NCBI RefSeq assembly: GCF_009905375.1
Contig: NC_133655.1
Location: forward strand, 39,339,593 to 39,403,592
Direction: 5' to 3'
Length of the DNA: 64,000 bases
Origin: Apium graveolens
Taxonomy: Eukaryota; Streptophyta; Magnoliopsida; Apiales; Apiaceae
The position numbers were made by a program, and so were the translations under genes. Below the pieces are notes generated by a model, which saw only the letters and a list, made by a program, of their open reading frames with translations, did not search any database and was not told the DNA's origin. Below are positions 9,635 through 21,610 of this stretch, one piece after another; position 1 is the stretch's first letter, and each line of letters starts with the position of its first letter.

Positions 9635-12600
9635 ATGGCGAATAATATTCCGATTCCAGAAACAAATTTTGTTTCTATTATTGAACGTGATCCAGTGAAA
9701 ATGGTACATTTTGAGACTTGGATCCATTTTCTAAATGAACACTCCATTATGCGCTCCGCATTAACTACTAATATGAAATTGAATGTTGAGCTTCTCAGGC
9801 ATGTGCATATAACATCTACAAATTCTTCTGATGATGAACAATTGGGCTTTTCCTTTGTAATTGGTGATGATTCAATCAGAATCACAGAGGACGATTTAAA
9901 TGAACATCTTCAGCTATCTCACAATAATTTTGATGACACTCTAGAAGACTGGGAATTACTCAATTTCTTCAAAGCAATAGGGAGCACATTGATAGCAAAT
10001 GACGACATTCCAAGGCACTTTAACAAATGTCATCTTCCAAAGGAATGGAATCTGTTCTTCAATATATTGTCTTACTGCTTGGCTCCCAAGACTGCTGGAT
10101 TCCACGGACTGACTATTTTCAATCAAGTTGTTAGGGTTGTTGTCGTAAATAATCTTCGCATCAACTTTGGGCGGTTATTCATGAAGCATATTTTGGAGAA
10201 CCAATCTCAACGTCAAAACTTTATCTTATACACAAGGTTTCTTCAGATTTTGCTCAATGGAAAACTGTCAGAAACTCAAAAGGCATCAACTCACAGTGAC
10301 ATCTTGGAAGATCCCCCTATCTTGTCTCCACTGATAATGACTAAATTGTACAAGAAAGGGAACTATTCAAATACAAATATTGCTTTCCTAACAGACCACA
10401 TGATAGATGTCTTTGCTACTATCAATGCTCAATATGAAGATGAAGAAGCTTAAGATGAACCTCAAGCTGAACATGAACCACATGAAAAAATTGCTCATGA
10501 ACCTGAAGAAAATGTGATACAAAAGCAGATCAACCTGATCCTGAGCATGGTGATCAAGCAGAGGCTGAAGTTGAACCAGATCAAGAAGCTGAACCTGAAA
10601 ATTCTCCACAACCTCAACCTGAAGCTGCTAGTCCACCTCCTCAAGATGATGAGTCTACTCATTCTAATACATCTGTCTATAGACCAACTATCTCAGGTAT
10701 GGGCACTTCTGCTATGAGTAATACTTTTGAAGCATGCTCTGATTTCATTAGTATAGGTCAATTACATCTTGACCCACATCACACACAGCTACTTATTGAA
10801 GAAGTAGATAGGAGAGGGAGTGAATTTGTCATACCACAAGTTCATAACCACCCTCTAGAGCCCAATCAAACACCTTCAACTCTCCTAGCTCAAACCCTGG
10901 AGTATAAGGACCCCATGCATATAGAGGGAGAAACTGTACTAGATGCAGCAAATAAGGAAGGTACTTTGAGAGAACCTACAACTCTGTCTCCTTTGAAGCA
11001 AAGAAGTGAATTACCTGAGACAACTGTAAACCTCCAGGTATCTTCTCAAAAGGATTTTCTGGCTAAAAAGGCAACTAAACAGTTACTACATCTATCTTCT
11101 CAACAAGGTAGATCTATTGAAATTCGTCCGTCGGCCACGGCATCCTGTAATGAGTCAAACACATTATCCAATATCCAAGCTCTTGAAGCATTAAATAAGT
11201 CAATTAGAAGAGTTCTATTTGGTGAGGAAGTATTGACGAAAATAGGGCATAGGACCATTTTACGGTTGGAATATCCTGTTCAAGGTCCTTCAATGGATCA
11301 ACTGCCTTCACAGGTGTTAGGAGAGAGTGCTATAACCGCTGTCAAACCTAGCACAACACTTACCTCCCCAGGACTAATAAACCTGGATGCATCTATGGAT
11401 AGTGGATCTGACATAGGCGCAGATCGGCAACCCATTGGCGATGAACTAGATTTAACTAGTGAGCCTAAGGGGAATGTATCTTCAAATACAAGGGAAAACT
11501 GGGGATCAGATGCCAAAAATGACGGCCCCAGTGCTCCTTCCAGAGATTCTAACTCTGGATGAGTCATCTCCTGATGACAGGCAACTTGTCTCAGAAAAGG
11601 ATCGGGAATTGCGAACTCCCATTGCACCACTGCTGACCTCCTTAAGGATGGCTCCAGTATCTTCTGCAGGTACACTTGGAACTCAACAGCTTTGCGTGGA
11701 GTGAACATGTGAGACTGAGTGACATGCATGACCCTAAAACCGAGTGATAGAGTGATGATGCGATACACTTTGAGAAGCCTGTGAGACACCTACCATCCAA
11801 ACTACCCCTTAGATCTTTCAAACTATGTCACTAATCATATCTTGAAGAGCAGCTAGCATTCAAAGACAGCTATCTCAAAGAACAACCGGCTCTAAAAGAT
11901 CAACATTTTCAGATAGAACGATCTCTCAGGGATCATCAGATCGACAGAGTCTTTCAGATCAACTCGAACATCAAACAAGCAGCATTCGCTAGTTTACGGG
12001 AATTCGTTGCAGCCTCTCTCATACAGGAAAGGAAAAAGTAATTGCCAACACTGAGACAAAGATCTCAGTTAGCAAGCAAGCGCCGCTCCGGTCTCATCTG
12101 AAGCAGCTCTTGCCAATACGGGACCAATGACCTCAATCAGTAAGAAACTGCCTATTTCTCTTGAGATCCCTGTTTCAACCTTACATGCTCAATCAACACC
12201 AGCTCTGAAGGATAACCAACTTGAGGGGGAGAAAAAAAGGTAGTAGAACAGAAAAAGTAGATGCTGCTATTATATTCTACTTCAAGATGCCTTTCAGCCT
12301 GCTGGTACTTATGATGAATTTGGAGATAAGAATGGAAGTACGAACTAGAAGAGAGAATTGATGAAAGGGTGCTCCTCAAGGAAGATTTTCTACAAGAGAG
12401 TGCACATCTCAGGGGGGAGCAGTTAGGACATCTGAGCCAAATCATCACAAGTCAGAAGAAATCTGCTGTCTCGGATATATGCTCCAAACCTTATTCTTGA
12501 AGATGAACTAGAAGAAGGTGAAATAGATGAAAGTGATGTTTCGATGGGGTGTGAGCCAAGATTCGAGGAAGTGGCTTCGGAAGAAAGGAATATCATATCT

Positions 12601-13712
12601 GAGGATGAAGAATATTGAAGATGAAGATGCTTCTCAGACAAATGTCTGGTCTAGGGACTTTCAGAGAAAATAAATCGCTCTTATATAGGATTCAAGCAGA
12701 AATGGAAAGATCAAAAGCAAGAAGTCAAAGAGCTATTCAAGAAGGAGGAACAGAGAAGAGAGAGAAATATATCTTCGAGCTAACAGGAAAGGAAGTAAAT
12801 GGGAAGATATAAAGAAGAAGATGGACAAACCAGAAATATATCACTATTCAGACCCTGGTAACTCTAATCTGCTGAGAACTGTGGAACATTACAGAAAGGA
12901 GTATGAGAATATCTATTAGTTCTATGACCAGTTCAGCAAAATAATCCACTGGAACTACTGTGAACATTCTGAAGAATGGATGGAAGATCACTATGATCAC
13001 ATAGATGGTCTACAGATGAAAGTGTTCTACCAGTGTGCTGAAGAAGTTGAACATTAGTGAACTATTTGTCCTAGCCTCAAAAATTCCCATGGTTGAAATC
13101 GAATGAGAAATGAATATTTCAGAGACAAACTCTGGAGAATGATGATGAATGTCTCCTCAAGCCTTTTTGTACCATTCAGATCGAAGTAGTTGCAGATGAC
13201 AGGTTACAAAACATCACTATGTCTGACTACATCGGAGATCCATTTGATATATACAACTCACTTTTCTTGAAAGTCAACTCAAGAGTAAAAGAGAAAAACT
13301 GGAGGCACCAGGAGTCAAAAGATCAAAAGCAGACCTTAAAGTTGCTGAAGTTCTATAGCTTACAGACTCAATAACAAAATAATCAGAGATACAGAGAAGG
13401 ACATGAGGAAAGTTGGAAGAGCTTATCATGAGATAGTGCTAATCAATGGATAACCAGAAATGAATCTTCTAAAAGATAGTAAACCTATCATCAGCACTAA
13501 CAGTGAAAGGGAACTAGTCTTTCAGATTAATCAAGCAAAGATCAAGATCAATGATTTCAGAAAAAGCTCATCAGAAGCAATTTATCAAGCCTTAATGGAC
13601 GTCAAGCTCTCCACATATAAGGAGGATAAAAATTGCATTGATCTCAATCATAAGGATACTTTGTGAGGTATTGGAAGAAGAGTCAATCATGACACGAAGA
13701 GAGTACGAGGAC
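9635..13712 (+). pseudogene. Element C: large third ORF (ORF3) after pol, decayed
   Basis: The ATG opens a 272-codon frame (MANNIPIPETNFVSII) with an N-terminal globular region. It contains the pattern HLPKEWNLFFNILSYCLAPK at about residues 132-151 and YTRFLQILLNGK, which has a counterpart (KEWSFFFNCITKTFANK) in ORF3 of element A. A Pro/Glu-rich acidic linker follows, then a second long frame 10699-11562, then traces to about 13712 (for example 13460-13666, charged and helical). Total span of about 4.1 kb agrees with the 3.9 kb ORF3 of A. Similar proteins occur downstream of pol in asterid copia elements; their function is not established. 'Envelope-like' is a positional label only. Many frameshifts and stops. 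Confidence 0.65.
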
Positions 13713-13740
13713 ATCCTAAAAGGTTAACAGCTCTCGTAGC

Positions 13741-14229
13741 TATAACACCCTCCAAATCCGGGGTATAGATTTGGGGCATTATTAACAACAATTACCAACT
13801 ATACCTGCACAAGCGGAATATAAATATAATAATTACCCCGAACTATCACTACTCAGGATCTTTTAAGGGTTGAGTTTGAGAACAAGAATCATGCACTACA
13901 CTTTATTACAAACCCAACTAAATAAAACCTGTCTCAATAACTCTCTTTATTACAAACCTTATTCTATCTACAGTTTCAATACACAATCTTTTATTCAAGC
14001 TACACAAAACTTTTATTCAACCCAACATTACTACTTATCCTGCTACACCTGATCTGGCAATTCAAAACTCTCTTCGAGAATAGGAAGGAACACTCTTGGT
14101 ATAAGAGGGTCCCGCTGCTTGACTCGCTTCTTGACTATGCGGGTCCTGATGGGTTTCATTCTCTACCTTAACTGTAAAACAATAGGAGTGACAATAAAAG
14201 AAATGAGCTAAAATTGCTCAACAAGCCTG

Positions 14230-14265
<36 letters not shown>

Positions 14266-17093
14266 AGAGAGAGAAATAAATGAACCAATAAGCTGCTGGT
14301 TTGAACAACCATCTGTATCTGTATATGATAATAATTTGCCAATGATGGCGAGTGCCAAATGAACAAGACTGGAAACAAGAACCAACATATGCACTATAAT
14401 TTGCTGATCAGTCAGAATATAGTGCGGATCTATACCCAACTGCATAGACCCAACCAACATAAGGAGTACTCAGGCAACTATGGCCTATTAATTAATGGTC
14501 TGGGAGAAACCCAGCCTTTATAGTAACCATCCAGTCCAAGGCTGAGCATCCGGAACAATCGGTATGCTATTGATATATCCCAACACCAGGATATACCAGA
14601 GTATATGTAGGGTAAAAGAATTGAAATATGAACAGGGAATTCAATAAATTGGGTAAATCAAGAATTGAAATGAAACTGGAACAAGTAATAATAAATGGAT
14701 AACAGTGTATATGAACAATAATTATCAAAGAGAATTGACACGATAGAAAAGAAATATAAATCACTATTCTGAATTTAGAATAGGGGAAAAACTTGCCTTG
14801 CGCGTACTTAACCTGGTTTAACTCACTGTCTTCTGACCCTAGCTTGCTCTGCCTTGCTAACACTGAACAAATCATGGAAAGATAGGCGTTTAGATAATTT
14901 ACTATATACGCGTATCTTGAATTGATATCACGCAACCTTATCAGTCTACCCATGCGTTTCTATCTGACTCGCATATATATATATATACATTCATACAGCA
15001 CATCTATTCACATAATCACATAAAGCACGTAGCACGTAAGGCACATAATTAATTTTTAGATTTATAATTATTTTTAGAATCAATTCTGGGCTTATACCTG
15101 CATTACTAGTCGTATCTGATTTTATTATAATTTTTCGGGATTTATTCAACTCAGTTATACCCCTATTAGGGCCTACGAACTATTAATTATCACAAGATCA
15201 CTCTCTTCCGGGAGAATTTATGACTCACAATTATTTTTATTGGATTCGTCTCATTTTTCTGAGTCTAGGGGTCTTCGTTTTGCTCAAATAGGACTAACGG
15301 TTTAATTATTATGAATTAAACAAGATTTAATTAATTAATAACTAATTATAAATAATTAATTATAATTAAATAATCCTTAATTATATTTTTAGATAATTAT
15401 TTAATAGTTATTGCATTTTAAAATAATTAATCCCTAATTATTAGGATTAATTACAATTTACTACACTAATTTACTAATTATTAACGCTTACCCGATCAGA
15501 TCGATTATTTACAAATAATCAATCGATACAATTAACTGATACGTTATTTATCAAATAACTACGAATTACTCGAATTATAAATCACTTAACGATTAATCAC
15601 TCGTATAATTATGAGCTACTCGTAATTCTCGCCTAATTATCGAATTATTCTATTATTATTAAAACCCGTACGATTCGCTAAACAGATAATTACCGATAAC
15701 TATTTATACGGTACGAATAATTATTACAATATTATTCGAATAACTAACGCTCCAATAATAATTCTAATTATCGAATCATTATTCGCACTATTAACTAATT
15801 ATTAGATTATTAATTACCTCACTTAATTATTTCTAATCTTTATTCACTAATTAATTACCTAATTATTAATTAATTACCCAATTATTAATTAATTAGATAA
15901 TTAATAAATAATTAGATAAATTATTAAATAATTAATTAAATAAATAAATTCAATTTTATAATTAAATAAAATAATTCAGAAATTATAAATACTATTTTTC
16001 ATAATATAAAACTAATTTTTAATTAATTATTAGAATTATTAAAACTGATTTTTACTTACTAAAATATAAATAAATAATTAATTTATTTAGAAACACAAAA
16101 ACATAACAGGATTTAGGGTTTTTAGGATTGAAACCGGGTCGAAACCGGGTTGCAAACTGGGTCGTCCCCGACCCGATCGGGTCGGGAAGAACACCGCCCG
16201 CATTCCCAGAATCCGACGCCGGCGGAGATTTTCCGGCGAACCAAACGCTCGATTCCAGGTTCTTCTCGAAGCATAACAACACAACGACATCTCCCCTTCT
16301 GCTTCCTGGCCTTTCCCCGTCCTCCTTCCTCGTCGAACACCGCCGGAGACGAAGAACAACGACGGCGTCGCCGTTTTTCCGACGAACCTAAAACCAAAGC
16401 CAAACACCACGAATCCGGTACCAAACTACTCCCTATTCGACGATCTACAACCTCATGGCAACGAAATCATTAAACAATCAACAGAAATTCAAACCCGAAT
16501 TCGCGATTAAAACCCGAAAATATGAAAGTAAAATCAGATAATCAAACATTAAAACTAATTATATAATCAAAAACTACGATTCTTGGGCTTCAAAACGGAT
16601 ACTTACACTAATATCCAATAAATACAAAATAAATACTAAAAATTCCCAAAAATTATGAAAAATACAAAAATACAAAGAAAAATGATATATGATAATTTCA
16701 TGATCATATAAAAATAAAAATGTGATTTTTGTGGGGTTTTTGGTACCCGAAGGGGTCCGGAAAAGTCGTTTTTCGCGAAAAAGGTCAATTTGTAAAACGT
16801 CTAGGGGTTCAAAATAGCGATATGATATAGGGCATTTTTGGTAAAATAGGACCAATAATTTTATTTGAAATACGGGCTTTTAAAACACTGTTTGAGCTGT
16901 ACGGGTTTTGATATAAGATATATAACTTGCGATAAAACATTCAATAAATATCCAAAACACATTCGGATCATAACAGACAACACGTAGCACATAACAATTA
17001 GGGTTTAATGACTCAACACAGTTAATCACATAATAATACACACAATTTATCTTTATTATGATATAATACAAGCGTAATTTCTCGGTCGTTACA
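13741..17093 (-). mobile_element. Solo Gypsy LTR (inverted), about 3.35 kb, flanked by two different elements
   Basis: On the minus strand it starts TGTAACGACCGAG (from 17093) and ends CCGGATTTGGAGGGTGTTATA (13741), the form of Tekay-type LTR ends in this window (G1: TGTAATAACC...GGTGTTACA), with CA changed to TA at the end. Length is close to the G1 and G2 LTRs. It holds very AT-rich sequence (15300-16080) and a GC-rich block (16120-16400). No internal region or second LTR is attached. Flanking 5-mers are GTAGC (left) and TTTGC (right), so there is no target duplication. The long overlapping frames in the GC-rich block have no recognisable domain and I do not treat them as genes. Confidence 0.7.
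14234..14261. repeat. (AT)n microsatellite
   Basis: Uninterrupted AT dinucleotide run inside the solo LTR. A shorter run lies near 14972-14987. Confidence 0.9.
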
Positions 17094-17140
17094 TTTGCTG
17101 AGTGTTGTTATGTGTTTATCATTTACAGATTTACTATATT

Positions 17141-19946
17141 ATGTCTTCTGCACTATCACTCAGGAGCATACTGGATGCTCACAAATTGACTGGTCCTAAT
17201 TATGCTGACTGGCTTCGAAACTTGAGAATTGTTCTCAGGATTGAGAAGTTGGAATACGTGATTGACTCACCTAAGCCTACTGAACCTGCTAGTGATGCAC
17301 ATAATGATGAACATGTTGTGTATCGTAAGTGGATAGATGATGCAAATGTTGCTCAATGCATCATGCTAGCTTCCATGAACATTGAGCTACAGAAGCAACA
17401 TGAGCATATGGATGCTCACACTATCCTCATGCATCTACAAGAGTTGTATGATGTGGTGGGGAGGACAACTTGATATGAGATATCGAAGGAGCTGTTCGGT
17501 TGTAGGATGTCTGGGGGATCATCTGTGAATGACCATGTACTTAAGATGATCAATTTGATTGAACGTCTTGGACAACTTGGTTTTGCCATGGATGGGGAGC
17601 TGAGCCAAGACTTGGTCTTGCAATCGCTTCCGAGTTCGTTCTCGCAGTTTGTTGTGAACTTTCATATGAATAAGTTGGATGTCAGCCTGCCTGAACTCCA
17701 CAACATGTTGAAGACTGCGGAATCGAATTTTCCCCTAAGAAGAGTTATATTCTTCTAATTGGTGAAGGTTCCAATCCTAAGAAAAGGAAGAGGAACTCTT
17801 CCAAGAAGAAGAAAGTAGGTGAAGAAAATCCGGTTCCACCAAAAGCTAAAGACCCCAAGAGCAAATTTGTTTGCATTCACTGTAACAAGGTGGGGCACTG
17901 GAAGAGGAACTGCAAGGTTTACCTTGCAGAATTGAAGAAGAAGAAGGATAGTGAGACTACCGCTTCTGATTCAGGTATGTTCATGATAGAAGTGAATATG
18001 TCATTAAATCAAATTTCTACTTGGGTATTAGATACCGCCTGTGGTTCTCAAATCTGCAATTTGTTGCAGGGACCAAGGAGAAGTAGGACTCTTGAGGAAG
18101 AGGAGGTGATTCTACTGATGGGAAATGGAGCAAGAGTTGTTGCTGAAGATGTAGAATCATTTCATTTACATATGCCTACGGGCAAGACTATTGTTTTAAA
18201 TAATTGTTATTTTGTTCCCTCGATTGTGAGGAATATTATTCCCATGTTAGACTTGGCTGGATTTTCATTTATTATTGAGAATAATGAATGTTTTATTCTT
18301 AGAGATAATATTCTTTATGGACGTGGTACTTTAAATAATGGTCTGTATAAATGTGACATAATTTACTTCAGATTGAACAAACTAATAAAAGAAAAGGGAT
18401 GATGAAAATCTCACTTCATTGTGGCACTGCAGTCTCCATTTAGTAGACATGGAGAGAGGGCTGCAAATTTGCTAGGAATGGTACACACATATGTATGTGG
18501 ACCAATGTCTACGCAAGCCATGGGTGGATTTTCATACTTCATTACTTTCATAGATGATAGATCTGGATTCGGATATGTGTTTGATGAAACACAAGTCTGA
18601 GGCCTTTGAAAAGTTTAAAGAATATAAGTATGAAGTGGAGAAACAACCAAACATAGTATTATAAATCTTCGATCAGATCGAGGTGGTGAATACTTTAATG
18701 GAGTGTTTCTAGATTATCTCAAAGTAAATGGTATAGTCTCCCAGTGGACTCCTCCAGATTAGTATCTGAAAGGAGAAATCGAACTTTGTTAGACATAGTG
18801 CGGTCCATGATGAGCTATGCAAATCTTCCAATATTCCTATGGGGTTATGCATTGGAAACCTCAGCATACTTACTGAATAAGGTGCCTTCCAAATCTGTTC
18901 CTCAAACTCCGTATGAGATATGGAAAAAAAGGAAACTGAGTCTTAAACACGTTAAGATTAGGGGATGTCCAGCTTATGTCAAGTAAGTTGACCCAGATAA
19001 GCTGGAATATCGATCCGTAAAATATAGTTTTGTGGGATATCCTAAAGAGACTTTAGGGTATTACTTTTGCACCGATCATCGGGTGTTTATCTCCAGACAT
19101 GCTACCTTCTTGAAAAAGGAGTTTATCCTTGAAGGAAACAGTGGGAGCAAAATTGAACTTGATGAAGTTCAAGAAGCACAAACTACTACGGATCAAGTGG
19201 AAACACATGTTCTGACTGAACAACCTTTTGTGGAACAGCCCATTCATAGGTCAGGGAGAGTGTCTCGCCAACCTGAGAGGTAATATGGCCTTGTCATTGA
19301 GAATGACAATGAGTTGTCGATCATTGATGATGATGACCCTGTGACCTATAATGAGGCTATAAGTAGTGTTGACTCAGAGAAATGGCAAAGTGCCATGAAA
19401 TCCGGAATGGAATCTATGTATACGGTATACAAAAGATAGATTATAGCAGATGGCCAGGTGGAGACCTATAAGGCCAGGATTTTGGCAAAAGGATTCAAAT
19501 AAAGGTAATGGATTAACTTTGATGAAACCTTTTACCTGTAGCCCTGTTAAAATCAGTTCAGATTTTGCTTGTGATTGCTGCTTACTACGACTATGAGATC
19601 TGGCATATAGCCAGATGGTTTTCTTTCCAAGGGAAATGAAAGCCTAGTGTGTAAGCTACTGCGAACCATGTGTGGTTTAAAGCAACCTTCTCGAAAGATG
19701 GAACATTCGTTTTGATGAGAAAATCAAAGAGTTTGATTTTATCAAAAACGTAGATGAACCATGTGTCTACAAAAGGGTAAGTGGGAGCGCGGTAACATTT
19801 CTTGTATTGTATTGAAATAGAGTTGACACATATAATAACATAGCAGACCCACTCACAAAGCTACTTTCTGAAAGTCACTTTGATCGTCATAAAGACTAGA
19901 TGGGTATTAGATACCAGAGTGATTGGCTTTAGTACAAGTGGGAGAT
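17141..19946 (+). pseudogene. Element E: copia gag-pol, decayed and internally deleted
   Basis: The start MSSALSLRSILDAHKLTGPN is typical of a plant copia gag (Tork/Angela-like group, the same broad type as element F). Gag continues to about 17760, with the zinc knuckle CIHCNKVGHWKRNC at about 17873-17914 and protease WVLDTACGSQICN at about 18023. Integrase is partial: GGFSYFITFIDDRSGFGYVF near 18520, then [20 protein letters not shown] and the SGRVSRQPER linker near 19250. RT is only its N-terminal part, KWQSAMKSGMESMY and ETYKARILAKGF (about 19380-19500). The YVDD segment and most of RNase H are missing; the frame picks up at ADPLTKLLSESHFDRHKD (about 19845-19898). Hence an internal deletion of RT/RNase H besides many stops. 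No PBS or 5' LTR precedes it. Confidence 0.8.
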
Positions 19947-21610
19947 TGAAAGGAATATGTCCTAAGTCCAATCATGTTTTAGGATTTAGGAATAACTTTT
20001 CAATAATCTGTTTTGATTTCATTGATATTAATAAAAGACTTGTTTTGTTTTTATTACGGGCTTTATCTATTTAAGTGTTTAAATAAGATATATCATAGTT
20101 TAGAGTAAATCTTTTTATGGATTATGATGAGATCATAATAGTGAGACCTAAAAGATGATAACTCTAAACTTAAATAGTTCATGGTCGTAGGATTACTAAC
20201 CGGTAATTAATAATCCGCAAAGATCGGTACATCCTATGCTTGCTTCATTATGAAGGATGTCTCTTCTCATAGACATTTGTGTGGTGACACTATAGCTAGT
20301 ATGTAGGTGCTTATTATAGAATAAGTTCACTGAACATGACTCGCCCAGCTGAACAACTGATGGAGTTCACTCACGTGTTAGCAGTTGTTCACATAGTGAT
20401 AGTTGTACAAGTATCCTTAGACTTGAGGTCATCATAGTCATCTTGTGTACACTGAATTATGCTTTGGTTTAGTTCTTAGTCTCCAGGGACAATTATTAGG
20501 GCTCTACTGGGTATAGGAATTTGTACATGAAGATAGTGTATTATCAATAAAGGATCTACCCCTTCCAGTGAAGGAAGCGAATGTTCAAGGCTGATCCACT
20601 TATGCTAGTTCAGGAATCTCTGGCCAGAGTGAATGAAATTAGAAAGGAATTTCTAATTTGCATAGAACTAAGCATAGTAAATGGTAAGCAAGTGATTGAA
20701 TTAGATAGGCTTGACACGAGATCCATGCCTTGTATTTAATCGGGACATTGTACGGTAGAAGGAGTTTATTGTACGGTAACTATTCACTGAATAGGTTCTT
20801 GGTATTCTAAGCAGTGAATTCATATTATCCGGATAGTCGCGATATGCTGAGAAGTATCCCTCACGATGTAGAATAAATGTGATTAATTAATTAATCATAT
20901 TTAATAAATTAGAGAATTTATATAAATAATGATAAAATAGTTTTATTATTATTTATTTCTACTACCGGCTTAATATTGAACCTACATGGTCACACCATAA
21001 AAAGAGAATGATTTAATGGTGGAGGAATTAATTAATAATGGCTGATAATTATTTATTTATGAAATAAATAATTAATTGGCAAATTTAATAATTGATTAAA
21101 TGAGATTTAATTGATTATAAATTAATTAAGAAAAGTTCTTAATATTATTAATTAAAGGATTTAATTTTTGGAAATTAAATCAAGAGAGAGAATTATTTCT
21201 AAAGTGTTTAGAAAAAGGATTAATAATTAAAAGGTGTTTTAATTATTAATGAGAATAATAAATGGGATAATAATATTATTATTTATGGGAAAATTTCAGC
21301 TGAAAATTTTGCCTATAAATATACTATTATAGACCCTATTTTCATTCGAACTCAAAAACCCAAAAGTTTTAGAAAAACCCAATTCTCTCCACCTCCTCCT
21401 CCTCCTTAACATCGTTTTCTTGGTGGATACCGGTGGAGTGCTTCACGTTTGAGGAGCAGCTGCTAAGGATCTCCGATCGTTTCTTTTGGATCACATATTA
21501 AAGGTTAGTATTCGTTCCCTATGTTTTTAGCACGATTTATATGCTTTTATTTGGATTTTATGTGTGTAAAAAGTGTTTTGCCATGCCCCCGCTGCGATTA
21601 AAATCCAACA
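19947..21610 (+). mobile_element. Element E: 3' LTR
   Basis: Preceded by a polypurine tract CAAGTGGGAGAT, it starts TGAAAGGAATATGTCC and ends GCGATTAAAATCCAACA, about 1.66 kb. A CT-rich stretch (CTCTCCACCTCCTCCTCCTCC, about 21386-21406) after a TATAAATA box (21313-21320) suggests the transcription start region. Right after 21610 the sequence changes to ORF3 of element B, so E was inserted there. The matching 5' LTR is absent. Confidence 0.75.

Noticed and set aside
9635..10453. Envelope glycoprotein identity for ORF3
   Set aside because: No signal peptide, membrane segment or cysteine pattern seen; only the position after pol suggests it.
16087..16424. Overlapping open frames on both strands in the solo LTR
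   Set aside because: They come from high GC content; no recognisable domain, and the frames overlap in five phases.
21541..21610. Apparent N-terminus MLLFGFYVCKKCF of the frame at 21541
   Set aside because: This part is the end of E's LTR; the frame runs by chance into ORF3 of element B across the insertion boundary.
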